A DNA stretch of 64,000 nt, taken from Phoebastria nigripes. Lineage: Eukaryota > Chordata > Aves > Procellariiformes > Diomedeidae. Below the pieces are notes generated by a model, which saw only the letters and a list, made by a program, of their open reading frames with translations, did not search any database and had not been told where the DNA came from. The position numbers and the translations under genes are program-made. The stretch is from contig JAYKAV010000311.1 in NCBI GenBank assembly GCA_035582835.1, forward strand, positions 248,001 through 312,000. Direction: 5' to 3'. Below, one piece after another: positions 26,075 to 37,836 of the stretch. Numbering within the stretch: the first letter of the stretch is position 1; every line of letters starts with the position of its first letter.

Positions 26075-27047
26075 GCAATGTATAGCAAAGTATCCATTTT
26101 CCCCTTCTTTCCATCCCCATATTCACTTTACTGTGCTGCAGTTGCTATCTGTGTTTTTGTAGAACTCAAAGGCTGCAATATGCTTTGATCATTGTGCCCT
26201 CTGAACAAGGATATCAAATAATGAATACTCAAGTTGCTTTCCCCAGCTCAAGCAATCTGACCTTGGGATCAGTGTGATACTGAAAGCAGGCCAGTCTGTG
26301 CCTAATTCTCCAGTTCTCAGTGGTAGGTGTAAGCTTCATTGTGACTTGGAAATACTCACAGGAATTACCTCATAGTTTGGAGCAAGCTCTCTAGTTTAAG
26401 TCCAGAAAAGTTTTTCATCTAGAAAAACGTACAGGTGCTCCATTTCATAATCTGAGATGACCTTCCATGTACAACTATTACAACAATATACTGACACAGA
26501 TCCTGGATGTGAGGATCTGTCTGACATCATGGTAGCAAATGCTGCCTGCAGCAGTCAGAAATCAGAGGAGGAGAGGCAGCTGGTAGTCTTGCACCTTGGC
26601 TGAAAGTGTTTTGCCCTTGAGCAACAGGGTCACAAATAAATCGCTGCAGGTTGCATATTGCCCAGTCTTGGTGTTTAAAGAACACATGGCCTAAAACAGG
26701 CTGCACAGCACAAAATGCTGGGTGTCTGGAACTGAGGTTGCCCTGCATGCCCTCAGGTGGTGGCATTTCAGCTTTTATTTTGGTGATGTGTAATTAAAAA
26801 GCTTCCATTTGTGTGTCTCATCTGTATCTGGCTGAGCTTGCCAGCCTTTTGGTCAGCTGCAGAACCAGCTTCACAGCACAGGCTTTTTCAGCAGATAACA
26901 GGGACCTTTTTTCCAGTGGTCCTTTTATGTTAATATTGTTGTTTTATATTGCAATAAGATGATGCAGTATAATTATCCAGAGGAAATAATGTGTCAGATT
27001 TTTTGTAAATGCTGTTACAGTTATTGTGTTTCTTTTATCACCTTTAG

Positions 27048-27095
27048 GAGATGCTAAGCAGCATAAGGGCTCTCCCTACAACGGCACTCAGTTTG
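27048..27095 (+). CDS. MAP7: MAP7 exon 2 (48 bp, N-terminal variable region)
   Basis: The exon sits between a strong acceptor (a T/C-rich run ending cacctttag) and a good donor, TTTG|GTATGT. It starts with two bases of a codon and ends with one, so it is phase 1 on both sides and 48 bp long. It encodes DAKQHKGSPYNGTQF, hydrophilic and Gly/Asn/Gln-bearing. If the upstream exon supplies G, the first codon is GGA and the product reads GDAKQHKGSPYNGTQF. Joined to the next exon, this gives the same number of residues (18) between GD and the K(I/V)QDKK block as in the human protein as I recall it, although the residues differ. That equality and the phase match are the main support. Being a multiple of three, it could be skipped without shifting the frame. 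Confidence 0.78.
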
Positions 27096-30000
27096 GTATG
27101 TTCTCTTATGTTATTTAATATTTTAGGATGCAATGCTTTTTAAAGCCAACATAGTCAGCCAAAAGTAATATTTTATAAATGTGCATTTCCCAATAAAGCA
27201 GTTACACAATTTTAATGTTAAAAAAAAAAGTGTCCTTTTCCCTGTCGTTATTTGCATCATCCAGTTCTATGTCTGTGGGTTGTTTCCAAAGAAATCTATT
27301 TATGCGTCTTTTTTTAGTGTTTTACAACTTAGTACTGAATTAGCTGTGACAGTTTTAAATCATCTGTTAATCTTCCTAGTCTACAATATGATGAAAACAA
27401 TGGCAACTCTTACGCTATTCCATGAGTAGTAAACACTAACACTGAGTTTTCATTTCTACTTAGCTCAGCCAGGACACCAGAGATGAAGAACATTAGTAAC
27501 AGTGCTTTGTATGGCAACTCTGATGGTAGACTTCTGTGATAAGTGCCAGAGCAAAAAGAACTGGGATGGTTGCTGCAGCTTGGTGTCTTCTAATTTATTT
27601 ATATTTGCGAACCAGACCCTTGAGTTCCACAGTGTTGGAAGTATGAAAAGATGTACTTTAGCTTCAAGCTTCTAAGAATTGAAAACATTTTAATGTAAAA
27701 TTAATTCAGAGGTGTGTTTAAGGCATGAACTTTGCTTTGCTTTATTGTTTCAGTGAGTAGAAATGAAGTATAGATATTCTGTCGCTCTTCTGAGTCAAAC
27801 CTCTAACTTGCAATACTATGTAAGTACTGCTGTTTAGACTTTAAAAGAATAGGCGTTTTCAGTTTACTAATGATGGAAATTTCAAAAGCTTATATCCTAA
27901 ATTGTGGAGACTTACATTACCTGTACTAAAAATAGCAAACTGGTCTATAGTCTGCAAGTACTCTTTGCTTCACCCTAGTTCCCTCAATAGTTCCTTTGGC
28001 CTACTTGCCTTAACAAGAGAATCTAAGTGTTGACATCTAACCAAAATTAGGCACATCTCTCTTCTTTGAAAATGGAAGTCTAGATCTTAGTTTTATATCA
28101 CTGGAGTGCCTTAGATCTAAGCCTTTTAGAGAGTTCACACGTATTGCAGTTCTTACTGCCTCACTGCTATAGTAATGGGCAGAACCTTGTAAATCTTTTT
28201 AAAATAATTTTATCAGTGTTGCTAATTAGAACATCTTGTTAAAAAGGGTTTTGATTGGAGCTCTAATGGTATAACCATACCTGTTCTGCTAACAGTTTTC
28301 TGAAGCATTTAAATTAAGAAGCCTGAGGATGTTGGTTTGGATGTTTCTATTTTTCTTCTGAAGTGGTAGCTCTGTTAGAGACACTAGAAAGATTTCCCTT
28401 TATGAACCATCTACACCAGGGCTTTTAAGAGGGCTTGNGTTTTTTTGGGTGGAGTGGAGGAGACTTGACAGTAAGTGTGCAGAGTGTAGACTTTCGATCC
28501 TGATGCTTCGGTTCTGTTCCTATCTGCATGCTTTTCCCCAAAGGATTAACCTGAAAGAAAGCCAGTGCACCATCAGTGTCTTGGTTCCCTCCTACCCTAA
28601 AAAGCTCCCATCTCTTGTAACTAAGCTGCTGCAAAATGCATGTTAACGTCACGCAGGCCTACCTTCCTATTGGAATCCTCTGATTCTTTCCTTGTCCCTC
28701 CTGCAACTTATCGCTCTGTCCTAAAGTCCTCCCATCCCCAGATATTTCCCTTGCTTTCCCATCCTGTTGTGCTAAAAAATCTTGATTTCTGAGATCACCC
28801 CTAGCACTGCTCTGAGCCTCCCTGCTGAACCGGTCTCTGAGCCTTCCTGGAGACACCAGGAAGCTCTTTGTCCATAGGGACTGAGAGCAGGGGTTTCTTA
28901 CTGTGCTGTTTTGCTCCTGTCCTCAGCAACTGCTCAGGGAGCATCTGCTGGCTACAAGGACAGCACATCTGCTGCATAGGAAAGGGTCTGCAGGAAGATT
29001 TTTAAAGGATGAAGTTTGCTTCAGAATGGTCTGTGGATGGGAGCTGACTGCTGGCAGGCTACTTGCTCTTTGGAGGCCAGCAGCACAAGCCACCATTTAT
29101 TATTTCCTGCAGGGAAGGGAAGNTTTAAATTGTTGCAGAGGAGGAGAAAAGGAGGAGATGTTTTATATTAATAAAATGGTGATGCTTAGTTCCTGTGTTC
29201 CTGCACAGTTCAAGTGTCAGAGTAAACATCTCGGACACAACTGTTCTGAGCAGTATGTACAAATGAATTTCAGTGATAAGAAAAGGAGATGGTTTTGGTT
29301 TTGTGTTCAAGCTTTTGTGTTTGGGTCTCTCTGCTTGATCCATCTCCATGCTTCTCAGCAGGGTCATATTGCAGCATGTGTTAGTTGAAAGTAAGAATTT
29401 TCATGCTATCTCATTTTGAACAACTTTACGTTGATAACTGTTATGTATGTGTGCATGAGAGCTTACAAAAGCAAAGCTAGCACTGGTTGCAGTGTAATTT
29501 TGGTACGCTCAAAGAACTGTTTTATAATAATCTTATGAAAAGGCACATCAGGTCCTGAACAAGATTAGGGCTCCAGAGTGTGCTTACACGGTGAATAAAT
29601 GAAAGCAAGGAGTAGCCTTGACTCTGTGTTCAGCTCAGACACAGCTGGTAGAAGCAGTGGCATAAGGAAGTTGGTCTGTCCAAGGTCAGTCCAACTTCAA
29701 TACAGTGCAGCAATAACAGAAAATATTGTCTCCAGCTGTGCTGGAACAGATTGCCAGGCCACTTCTCCCCAGGCTCTTCTTGAGGGGTAGTTTCGGAGTT
29801 GTTGACAAGTGGATTTTGTAAAAACTATAGTATTTAACAAGTGTGCATGTGGGTTTTTTCTTGTGTATTTTTTAAGACTTACTGCCTCCCACATTTCTGA
29901 AAAGGAGAGCAGATCATAACTTTGTCCTGACTTACTCTGAAGATTTTAATATTAGACATCCAGCTGCTTAGTTTTTACCTTTTTATCTATCAGCTAAGCT

Positions 30001-33000
30001 GCAGGCATCTTTGTAATTTTTGGCCAGCCATAGGACTTTCAGATCTGTTTATCTCTGGAGAGATCACTGTCCTTTATTCCCAAGCTTCTAATTTTAAAAT
30101 ACAATCAAAAGATAAGTATGGAGTGCAATTATGGAATGAATGCAGTACTTAACTCTAGAGCAATAAATGGCACTAAAATATTACTTAGTATATTGTTTGT
30201 CTAAGTATACACTATATGGACACTATTGATAATACAAAGAATAAGAAATGCTAAAGACTTGCAAGATATATTTTACTGTAAATATGGAGAGTAGCTCTTA
30301 CATGTGTACAACTTACCAAAGTCTTATTCATAAGCTGTGGATGTAAGAAGAGGCAAAAGTCACAAGCAGTGGGAAAGCTTTTATTCATGTTGAACTTTGT
30401 TTCCCCTGTATCCCGCCCCTGAATTGTTGCTCACATGAATTACATTAATTTGTTGGTAGGATAAACACTCCAGTTTTGCCATTAGAGAGAATTTCACGTC
30501 CAAACTTACTCTTCAATCTTCAAATTCAGTGCTGTTGCTTTAGAATAGAACAGTCAGTTGCTGAATGCTCAAACTCTTATTCCAAGTCAGGTATTCAGGA
30601 TTTCAGTCTTCATGTGGTTATGCATTTAAGCTAATAAACTTTGTCAGCTCTGACCTGTATCTGCACTTTCAACACCCTCCACCCAGCACAGCAATACCTC
30701 TGATTTGATTGGTGTGCTAGCCATCCGCTGTTCCCAGTGACTGGATAAAACTGCCTAGAGTAGCCTCACTTCTTCATTCTTACTTATACAGTCCTAGGAG
30801 GCTCTGCTTAATTCTGACTAGTTCAAACTATGCATTTTTACATGGTGCTTATCAGGCATAAGATGCTATATAAAATAAGCATGTGAACTGAAGAGTGGGN
30901 TTTTTTGTTTGTTTGTTTTTGGAGCAATGTTCATAAGGAAGTAATTGGAGGTAGCAGAATTGGATGCTAAAGAGTAAAGAATATAGCGGTTCTCAGTTAA
31001 CTTTGTTCTAAATTTCCCAGTTTAGCAGAGGAAATCCAGCATTACATATTGGCAACGCTTTTTGATTGAGGCACTGGTTTGTTCCAGTTCTCAGTTCTGA
31101 TGCCTTCTCTATCTCCCAACACAAACCCCCTGGCACTCTTTAGCAGTTAAGTAGCTGTTCAGTCTAACTGGGGGATTAGCTGACAAGTGGCAGGGACAGA
31201 GTAGTTAAATTCTTTTTTTTTTCTTTTTTCCCTTTAGTCTCTCCTCCTCTGTTCTACTATTTCTTTTTTTCTCCCAGCTGTTTTTCAACACTTCTGTCTC
31301 TGACTTGCGGAATTAGAGCAGGAAATTGGAAGGTGGTATCTCTTCTTCGCTGCTCAGTGTACCCTTTACCCAGAGGCATATCTGAACTGTCAGGCACATC
31401 TAGCTGTGTGCATGCATGCCTCAGGCTTACTTGTGCCTGTGCTCTCATCCGTGGTTGTGCAGCCTTTGTACAGTCTGAAAAGGGGAACGCTTGCTAGGGT
31501 GCGGTTCTGTGGGGGCTGCTGTGCACATCCTGACCCTGACACAGGTCCGAGTGCTGTCTCTTGCTTGTGGTCCCCAAGTGCCCCTTCCCACTGCATTTCA
31601 TCTGTTGAATCTTCCACTTTTGGAAGTGGAGACCCAGTAGTACAGCTGCCTCTCTCTTGTGGCTGATGTCCTTCCTCAACTGAACAGAACTTCAACATCA
31701 TCTTTCCAGGTCTCCAGCCTTGCTGTGGGGGCTCTGGTTTGCCATTCACCTCACTGGGAATAGCTGGTTCATGTTGTGCAAATGTGCATTTGATTTGCCA
31801 CAGTCTGAAAACCAAATGCTTGTAATCTGCACAGCTCTTATGTTTTTTTTTTTAAAAAGCCTCAAAATGCTGGTGTGACACCTCCCAGCTCGGTGTTTCC
31901 TTGGCATTCTGTGGTTTTTCCAGGGTCTGGGTGAATGTTCCTCTTGCTTTCCAGGGCACCCTTCCAGGGTCTCTACTTCTCAGTCAGGCTTTTCCCATTG
32001 GATGTGCTGTCTTGCTTAGTCTCTCAGGCCAGTCTCCTTTGACCAGAGCTTACCTGGCAGGTAAAGAAGAACTAAAAGCTTATAGTTTTCCTCCTTTTTC
32101 AAGGTTTCCTATGAGACTTTTCCTCAGCTTTGCATTTTTTTAAGATAGAAGTTCTCTTTGCACTTGTTTTGCTTCCCACTGCTAGTAATTCCTATTTCTG
32201 CTCACACAGACCTTCTTTGGAGAAGCTGAGGATAGCTGGTTTCTTTACTTCAAGAGGAACACCTTAGAAAAAATGCCTTTAATAACCTTACAGTCTGTCT
32301 GACAGGTACTGATCAGCTTTTTGTTAAGTACTACTTCCTGTTATAAAATGTTTTGGTTTTTTTTTCTCCCTTTTAGAAAGTAGTCTTTGGTACAGGTACT
32401 TGGGACAGGAAATCTTAGCTGCTGTGGGAAGTGACTGAGTGTAATTATAATGGCTGTATGAGAAATGGGGTAAATTGACATCCTATATGAAATTGCTTGT
32501 CAGTCCTTCTAGAGCTTGTACTCATCCTGGTAATAGAAGCACTGATTAAATCTGTCTGAATGTGAACACATAGACATATCAGACTTGATCATAGGTTTGT
32601 AAATAGAATTAATTTCTATCACGAAACTGCTTTTTTAGGAATAACCTGCCAGTTTTGCACTTGCCTTGGTTCAAGGTAAAACTAAAAGCTGAACCTACAG
32701 AGATCATCCCTAGCACTGGTCAGCCTTATGCATCCCTTTCAGCTCTGCTTCTGGAATGTTTAAGTACAGAATTCTGTGCTGCAACTGGTTTTTCTACAGA
32801 GCTCAGTGTTTACAAATGGGTATGTATCTAGTAGCAATACATCTCTCTTCCCCACCTCCCCGCCCCCTGCTTCCAGATAAAGAAACTGAGGGCTAGTTTT
32901 CTGTTTCATACTATGCCATATAGTAATGGCAGAGCTGAGAGAGAGGAGCTCGATCAAAAGTATCTTTTGATTCCCACTCAGGGTCTTATTATAGACCATG

Positions 33001-33969
33001 CTACATCCTTAAAAGACCGAAATACAATAATGTAGTGCACATATCAGGATGGCAGCAGAATCCTTTATGTTGCTTTGGTGATGTTGTCCTCCAATTTATT
33101 TTGCAGATGTAACTACTTCTAAATTCACAAGTATATGACCTAAAGTAATAAAATTTCAGATGTGAGACTTCTTTCTTTACTATTACAAAATGAAGATATA
33201 GTAACTTAGTTTAGATTCTTTACATTGTTTTCTGTGAGTCAGTTAGGTACTTGATATCAAGTATATACTTAGGTATTTAGGTAACACAAAATCCATTTTA
33301 ACTTGGATATTTAACTTGTATTGCCAAAGGAACGTATTGTTCACGGTATTGCTTCACACCTGCATTTTAATCCCCAAAAGCTGCCTTAAATTTTAAGTTC
33401 TATACTGTTCTATCCTTTTAAGCAATTATTGGTAGCACATATCTTAAAATCATCTGATAGATGTGCATTTTTAGTATGTCTGGGCTTTTATTGCTTAGTT
33501 AAATTTACCTTTACATACTTGCAGTTAGGCATTTCATGCAGGCCTGTGTAACTAACACTAGAGGAGAAGCATGTGGTGAAAGGAGGGAGGGAAAACTCAT
33601 TGAGAATTGAGGGAGAAAGTATTTGACTTCTCTAAGGACTCCATATTTCTGGCAGCTGGAGCAGATTATTCCACAAGTTTGAACTAGCTTTGTCAAAGCT
33701 CATCTCATGGCAAATTGGAGTTTCACTAACCTGTAGTGAGCTGTTGCAGGTTTTTACATTGGTGACTTTGGAGGACATGTTAGATAATGTTGAGCATAAA
33801 GTTGTAGTTATATAGTAATAGGGATATTGCTTTAGTCAATAAAAGTAGTAAGTTCAGAGCAATCCTTACACCAGGCCAATGTGCTATCATGATCAGTTGC
33901 TACCCAGTCATTGAGCACTTAACAGGAATAGCTGAAGTAAGATGGATAATCCAGCTCAATTTTAAAATT

Positions 33970-33986
33970 AAAAAAAAAAAAAAAAA
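33970..33986. repeat. Poly-A tract (17 A)
   Basis: A homopolymer in intron 2, about 40 bp upstream of the G run; a simple repeat. Confidence 0.7.
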
Positions 33987-34024
33987 TTTCAACTTGAAAA
34001 GACATACTTTTACCTTTAAAAAAT

Positions 34025-34037
34025 GGGGGGGGGGGGG
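34025..34037. repeat. G homopolymer (13 G)
   Basis: Uninterrupted G run following an A-rich stretch. It could fold into a quadruplex-like structure in single-stranded form and is a likely spot for sequencing error. Confidence 0.75.
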
Positions 34038-34644
34038 CCTTCCAACCACAGTAATACAGTGTTGCATTGATGTGTTCAGAAAGAAAACAAGGTTTTGATT
34101 CTGCCAGTGCTTCAGTGGATGACTTCTATGCAGTCTCTGAAATCCACGCACTGGATAGGTAAATTAAAGTTGCATATTTTTAAGCCCTTGTAGGCCCTGC
34201 TTAGACANAACTTTTCATCTGACTTTCTTATCTGAAAGTGCTATCCAAGAGGATGAATGTTAGATAACATCTCACCTGGGGAGGAATACCAAAGAGAAAA
34301 GTTTAATAACTGACCAGAGCATCCTGGTTTGGAGAGTTCATTTGTGGATGGCTGTTGGAAGACCATTGACTGAAACAGGTCCTTGCAAAGTGAAGGTGGG
34401 GTGGTGCAGCTCTTTACAGCTTTTCCCATCAGTGGAAGGTTGGGGTGGTGTGTTTACCCATATGATTTCTTCTTCAATTGGGATGGGTGGGCAGTGTGGT
34501 TCTTGTGTCGCTCTGNGCAAATCACTTAGCGTTTTGGTTCAACATCAAAAACACTAGAAGGAGAAAAACAAACAAACAAAAAAAACCCAAAAAAACCAAC
34601 ATCAGAAGAACCACATATCAGAAAATACCTGATGGGGTGGAATA

Positions 34645-34937
34645 AAAGACAGAACTAGACTCCTCTTTGTGGCACACAGTGACAAGACAGGAGATGATGC
34701 GCACAAAACTGAAATACAGGAAATACTGTTCAGACATAAGAAAAACTTGTCTACTGTGAAGAGTGGCCAAAGACTGGCACAGGTTGCTCAGAGCAGTTGT
34801 GGAGTCTCCATCCTTAGAGATACTCAAAATCCAGCTGGGCATGGCCTGCTCAAGGCAACCCCACTTTGAGCAGAGAGGATGGACTAGATGATCTCCAGAG
34901 ATCCCTTCCAGCCTCAACAACTCAGATTCAGTGATTG
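34645..34937 (+). mobile_element. CR1 LINE 3' end, plus strand, old copy
   Basis: About 290 bp matching the end of CR1 ORF2 and its 3' UTR in the sense direction. Recognisable blocks are cacacagtgacaagacagg, actgaaatacaggaaat, acataagaaaaacttgtc, ggcacaggttgctcagag, ggagtctccatccttaga, ggactagatgatctccaga and cccttccagcctcaaca. The tail is degraded to attcagtgattg instead of repeated ATTCTATG or ATTCTGTG, so the copy is older than those at 751 and 56741. It is 5'-truncated and in the same orientation as MAP7. Minus-strand open frames over it are meaningless. Confidence 0.92.
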
Positions 34938-35789
34938 TCTTCCCTAATATATCTACACTATTACCCAGGCTGTCTTCAGCCTTTTAAGTTTCCAGAATGC
35001 TTCACAGAAAAATATCCTTTTATTTCTAACACTTCTTTATGCAACTTTTATTCCCTCCGTATAAAGACAGTGGTTCAAGATAAGCAGCAGAGCAACTATT
35101 AGGTAGTTGAATGATGTCTCTCCTGGCATGTGTTAAGTTATTGAGTCTTGCTGGAACCCATGTTGTCGATATTTCAGTTTGGATTTTAGATGTTTAGTTG
35201 TCTGGTTAATCTGTTTTGTATCTTAGAGCAAGAGTTTTTTTTGTCGGAGCACACCTACACTAGTTACTAAATACTTGTGCTAATTCTTATTTGATATCCA
35301 GCATCATTAAAATTTGTGGTTGTGCCATCTGTTCTTTTCTTCATCACTTGTCATATGAGTGGTCATATGAATGTGTACTCAAACCGTGTCACAAAATATT
35401 CCAAGGAAATGTCAAACAAGGAAATATGGAAAAAATATTACTCTGTGTACCTAGGCTCTGTTACAAGTGTATTATCTGGATGGCATTTAAACCATTGTTT
35501 TGAAGTTAATGGAGTATTGCATAATCCCATGGCGCAATGCTTGAAGGAAATAATGTGCGTGCACTGTATGAGATATGCAAAGAAACTTGTGCTGAAGCTA
35601 TTAGAACATCAGTGCTCTCACTAATGCTCAGAAACAATATTTTTACTATTTTATAACAGTTTCCTCTTCTATATGATGCTCTAGGCCAGGCTGATGGGAA
35701 TCATGATGTAGGTTCCCCATGTAATACAGCAAGACTTTTTCTGAGAATGTTTTAAATGGCTGATTTAGGCAGGAGGAAAGTCTGTTTTA

Positions 35790-35805
35790 CCCCCCCCCCC
35801 CCCCC
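35790..35805. repeat. C homopolymer (16 C)
   Basis: Uninterrupted C run between tctgtttta and aagttaagg. The length is probably variable or uncertain. Confidence 0.8.
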
Positions 35806-37365
35806 AAGTTAAGGTAGTAGTAAGATGTAAAGAGTTTAAATGCACTTACTCTGGTGAATAAAACACTTCTTTTCAGGCTTAGTACCACCCATTTTGGAAC
35901 ACTGAGAGGAGAAGGTATGATTTTTGATAATGGTAGATCCTACAAAGCCTGGCAGTGCAAGTGTTCAGCATTGCTCAAATTATCTTGCCAAATCAGTCCA
36001 TCTACCTATAGGTCAAACTAATCCTTTATATGAGGCCTTTAGGCAAAATACTAAAATCTTTTGTTGGGCTGCCTTTAAAGTGTGACAATTCTTATTGTGA
36101 TTTGGAATCAATATTTGTTAGGTTCAACAGTAGTTACTTCTATTGATCACAAGAGACTTAATACAGTTGTCAGGGAGGAGAGTGTCTTTTATTGACAATT
36201 ATTTAAAATTTCACATGTGATTTTTTTGGAGAAATGATGTGATTTTTGAACTCTGCTCTCAGCAAAACATTGCCCTTGAACGCTAAACATTTGATGAACA
36301 CTTTTTTTCTATTTCCCTCACCTGCCTCCACCCCACAAAAAGGGTCCAGTAAGTGTCACATAGGTTCCTCCTGCTACCATTTATCCTTTACGTTCATCCT
36401 GAAACATGCCTGTGGAAGGAGGTAAAGGGGAAACAAAGACTTTTGTCAGGCCATGTAGGGAAGGAACTCACTGAGGCATTAAGGCCTGAGTATATATTGT
36501 TAAAATATTGACAAGCATAGGAAATTGCTTTGGAGCCTTCTCAAAAAAACTTTTAAAATTATGTTTTCTAAAGTGGGCCTAATACAGTAATGTCTGTTTA
36601 GCTTTTAAAGCTGGAGCAATCAATTTTTCCCAACTTTCATTTCTAGTGATATTTTAATATAAATTAATTAGGTGGTTTTTTCCCTCCCCTAAGCTTTATT
36701 GATATAACTGTCTCTTTATCCTTGTTTGCAAATACTTTCAAGCTGTTTGTGGAAGTGTTCTTAGAATTCTGACTGTCTTTAGACTCTTCCCAGATTGCAG
36801 TGTTCTGGACTCAAACACTCCTATAGTGGAGCTGCTGGACATGAAGATGAGTCGTAAGCTGAGAAAATCATGGCATGTAATTTCCTGGCTTGGCTTTTAA
36901 TTAAATAGATGCTGAGCCAAGGATATAGTTGTGATTTGAAGTATGATAATGAATCTTTTGGTTTTTCTTTTTAAATGGTTGTTGAAAGGGCATTCAGAGC
37001 TACNGAATTACCTCTTTCTAGACTGACAGGGCCTGATCAAAAGTCTTTTGAAAATAATGGGAATCTCTTCTCTGTTAGGTTTCATTCAGGTTGTAAATTG
37101 TCCTCTCTTCAGTTCTGGATAATGAGTGTGTTAGTAATTTGTAAAGAGTCTATGAAGTTTTTACTAGTATCTTGTACCATACCTTTAGAAACCTAGGATT
37201 TGCAAGTCACCTTTAGCAACACAGTTTCTTCATTGCATCCAAACATTGCCACATGTTTGAATGTTTGCTTCTTCAAAGTCACTCCGCAGTTTCATTCTGT
37301 TATTCCCACTAACTTGCTTTTATCAATGTGATAAATCCAGCTTCCTCCAAGGGAAAATACATTTT

Positions 37366-37382
37366 AAAAAAAAAAAAAAAAA
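37366..37382. repeat. Poly-A tract (17 A)
   Basis: A homopolymer about 390 bp upstream of exon 3; a simple repeat. Confidence 0.75.
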
Positions 37383-37764
37383 TTAAAGGCTGCTGTTCTT
37401 TGGAAGTAGTGGTTCCAAAGCATCACTGAGAAGGAAGAGGAAAAATTAGCTGCATGTATAGCATTAGCATAGCATGGGAAAAAAAAAAATCATACACCTT
37501 ATTAAAAACGACATTGTTAAAACGGAATCTTCTTGTGACTCTTTCCTCAACTTGAATGGGGAACTTGTATTGTGGCTTCAATGTTTTCTGTGTAACCTTC
37601 AGGGTTTTTCTAAGCAAAACGCTGTAGAATGATATTAAAATGGTATTTCAGAACGATCTTGTTTTAAAGGGAATTCAGCAATGTTTAAGTTGCATTATAA
37701 TAGAGTGGTTGAGGTGTTGTTTAGTAATATGGTTAATTAATCTCCTTCCTTTTCTTCCTTGTTT

Positions 37765-37770
37765 TAGCAG
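37765..37770 (+). promoter_or_regulatory. MAP7: NAGNAG tandem splice acceptor of exon 3
   Basis: The acceptor reads TAGCAG, with AG at 37766-37767 and again at 37769-37770, behind a T/C-rich tract. Both sites keep the frame. Use of the distal site joins G to CT (Ala, then Glu); use of the proximal site adds CAG and inserts one extra Ala (GCA GCT GAA). TAG and CAG are both efficient acceptors, so a mixture of transcripts is plausible. Confidence 0.75.
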
Positions 37771-37836
37771 CTGAAGGTTCTAAAATACAAGACAAGAAAG
37801 TCACTTCAGGACAAAGCAATGCTGGAACTAAANCAG
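37771..37836 (+). CDS. MAP7: MAP7 exon 3 (N-terminal region, QDKK block)
   Basis: Phase-1 exon on both sides, 66 bp (69 if the proximal acceptor is used), ending at CAG|GTATGC. It encodes EGSKIQDKKVTSGQSNAGTK plus one codon NCA. The KIQDKK block corresponds to KVQDKK in the human protein as I recall it. The segment after it is shorter here (TSGQSNAGTK against a longer Ser/Asn-rich stretch ending GNKP in human). The unresolved base at 37833 leaves Ala, Pro, Ser or Thr; Pro (CCA) would match the human KP. This part is flexible and probably disordered, ahead of the microtubule-binding helix. Confidence 0.92.

Larger units (their letters stand above)
1..27047 (+). other. MAP7: MAP7 intron 1, downstream part
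   Basis: This 27-kb stretch precedes the first recognisable coding exon and should be the large first intron of MAP7. It is AT-rich with no long open frame of its own. It holds a minus-strand CR1 (751-1742), an old CR1 endonuclease fragment (about 17310-17730), poly-T tracts at 4087, 7498, 10127 and 12911, a 46-bp tandem duplication at 5096, small CpG-bearing patches near 5.87-6.08 kb and 20.65-20.79 kb, and a possible alternative first exon at 13798-13918. I recognised no RNA gene. The area 18240-18900 is slightly less AT-rich and may contain further old repeat, but I could not identify it. The rest looks like ordinary unique intron. Confidence 0.85.
27096..37770 (+). other. MAP7: MAP7 intron 2 (about 10.7 kb)
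   Basis: GT-AG intron between exons 2 and 3, phase 1. It contains an old CR1 3' end (34645-34937), a G run (34025-34037), a C run (35790-35805), poly-A tracts at 33970 and 37366, and eight isolated Ns. The parts at 28440-28900 and 31050-31900 are pyrimidine-rich and less AT-rich but have no recognised content. No RNA gene or other exon was found. Confidence 0.75.

Noticed and set aside
28903..29388. 161-codon plus-strand open frame
   Set aside because: It spans an N at 29123, has no recognisable domain and is intronic in composition; most likely chance.
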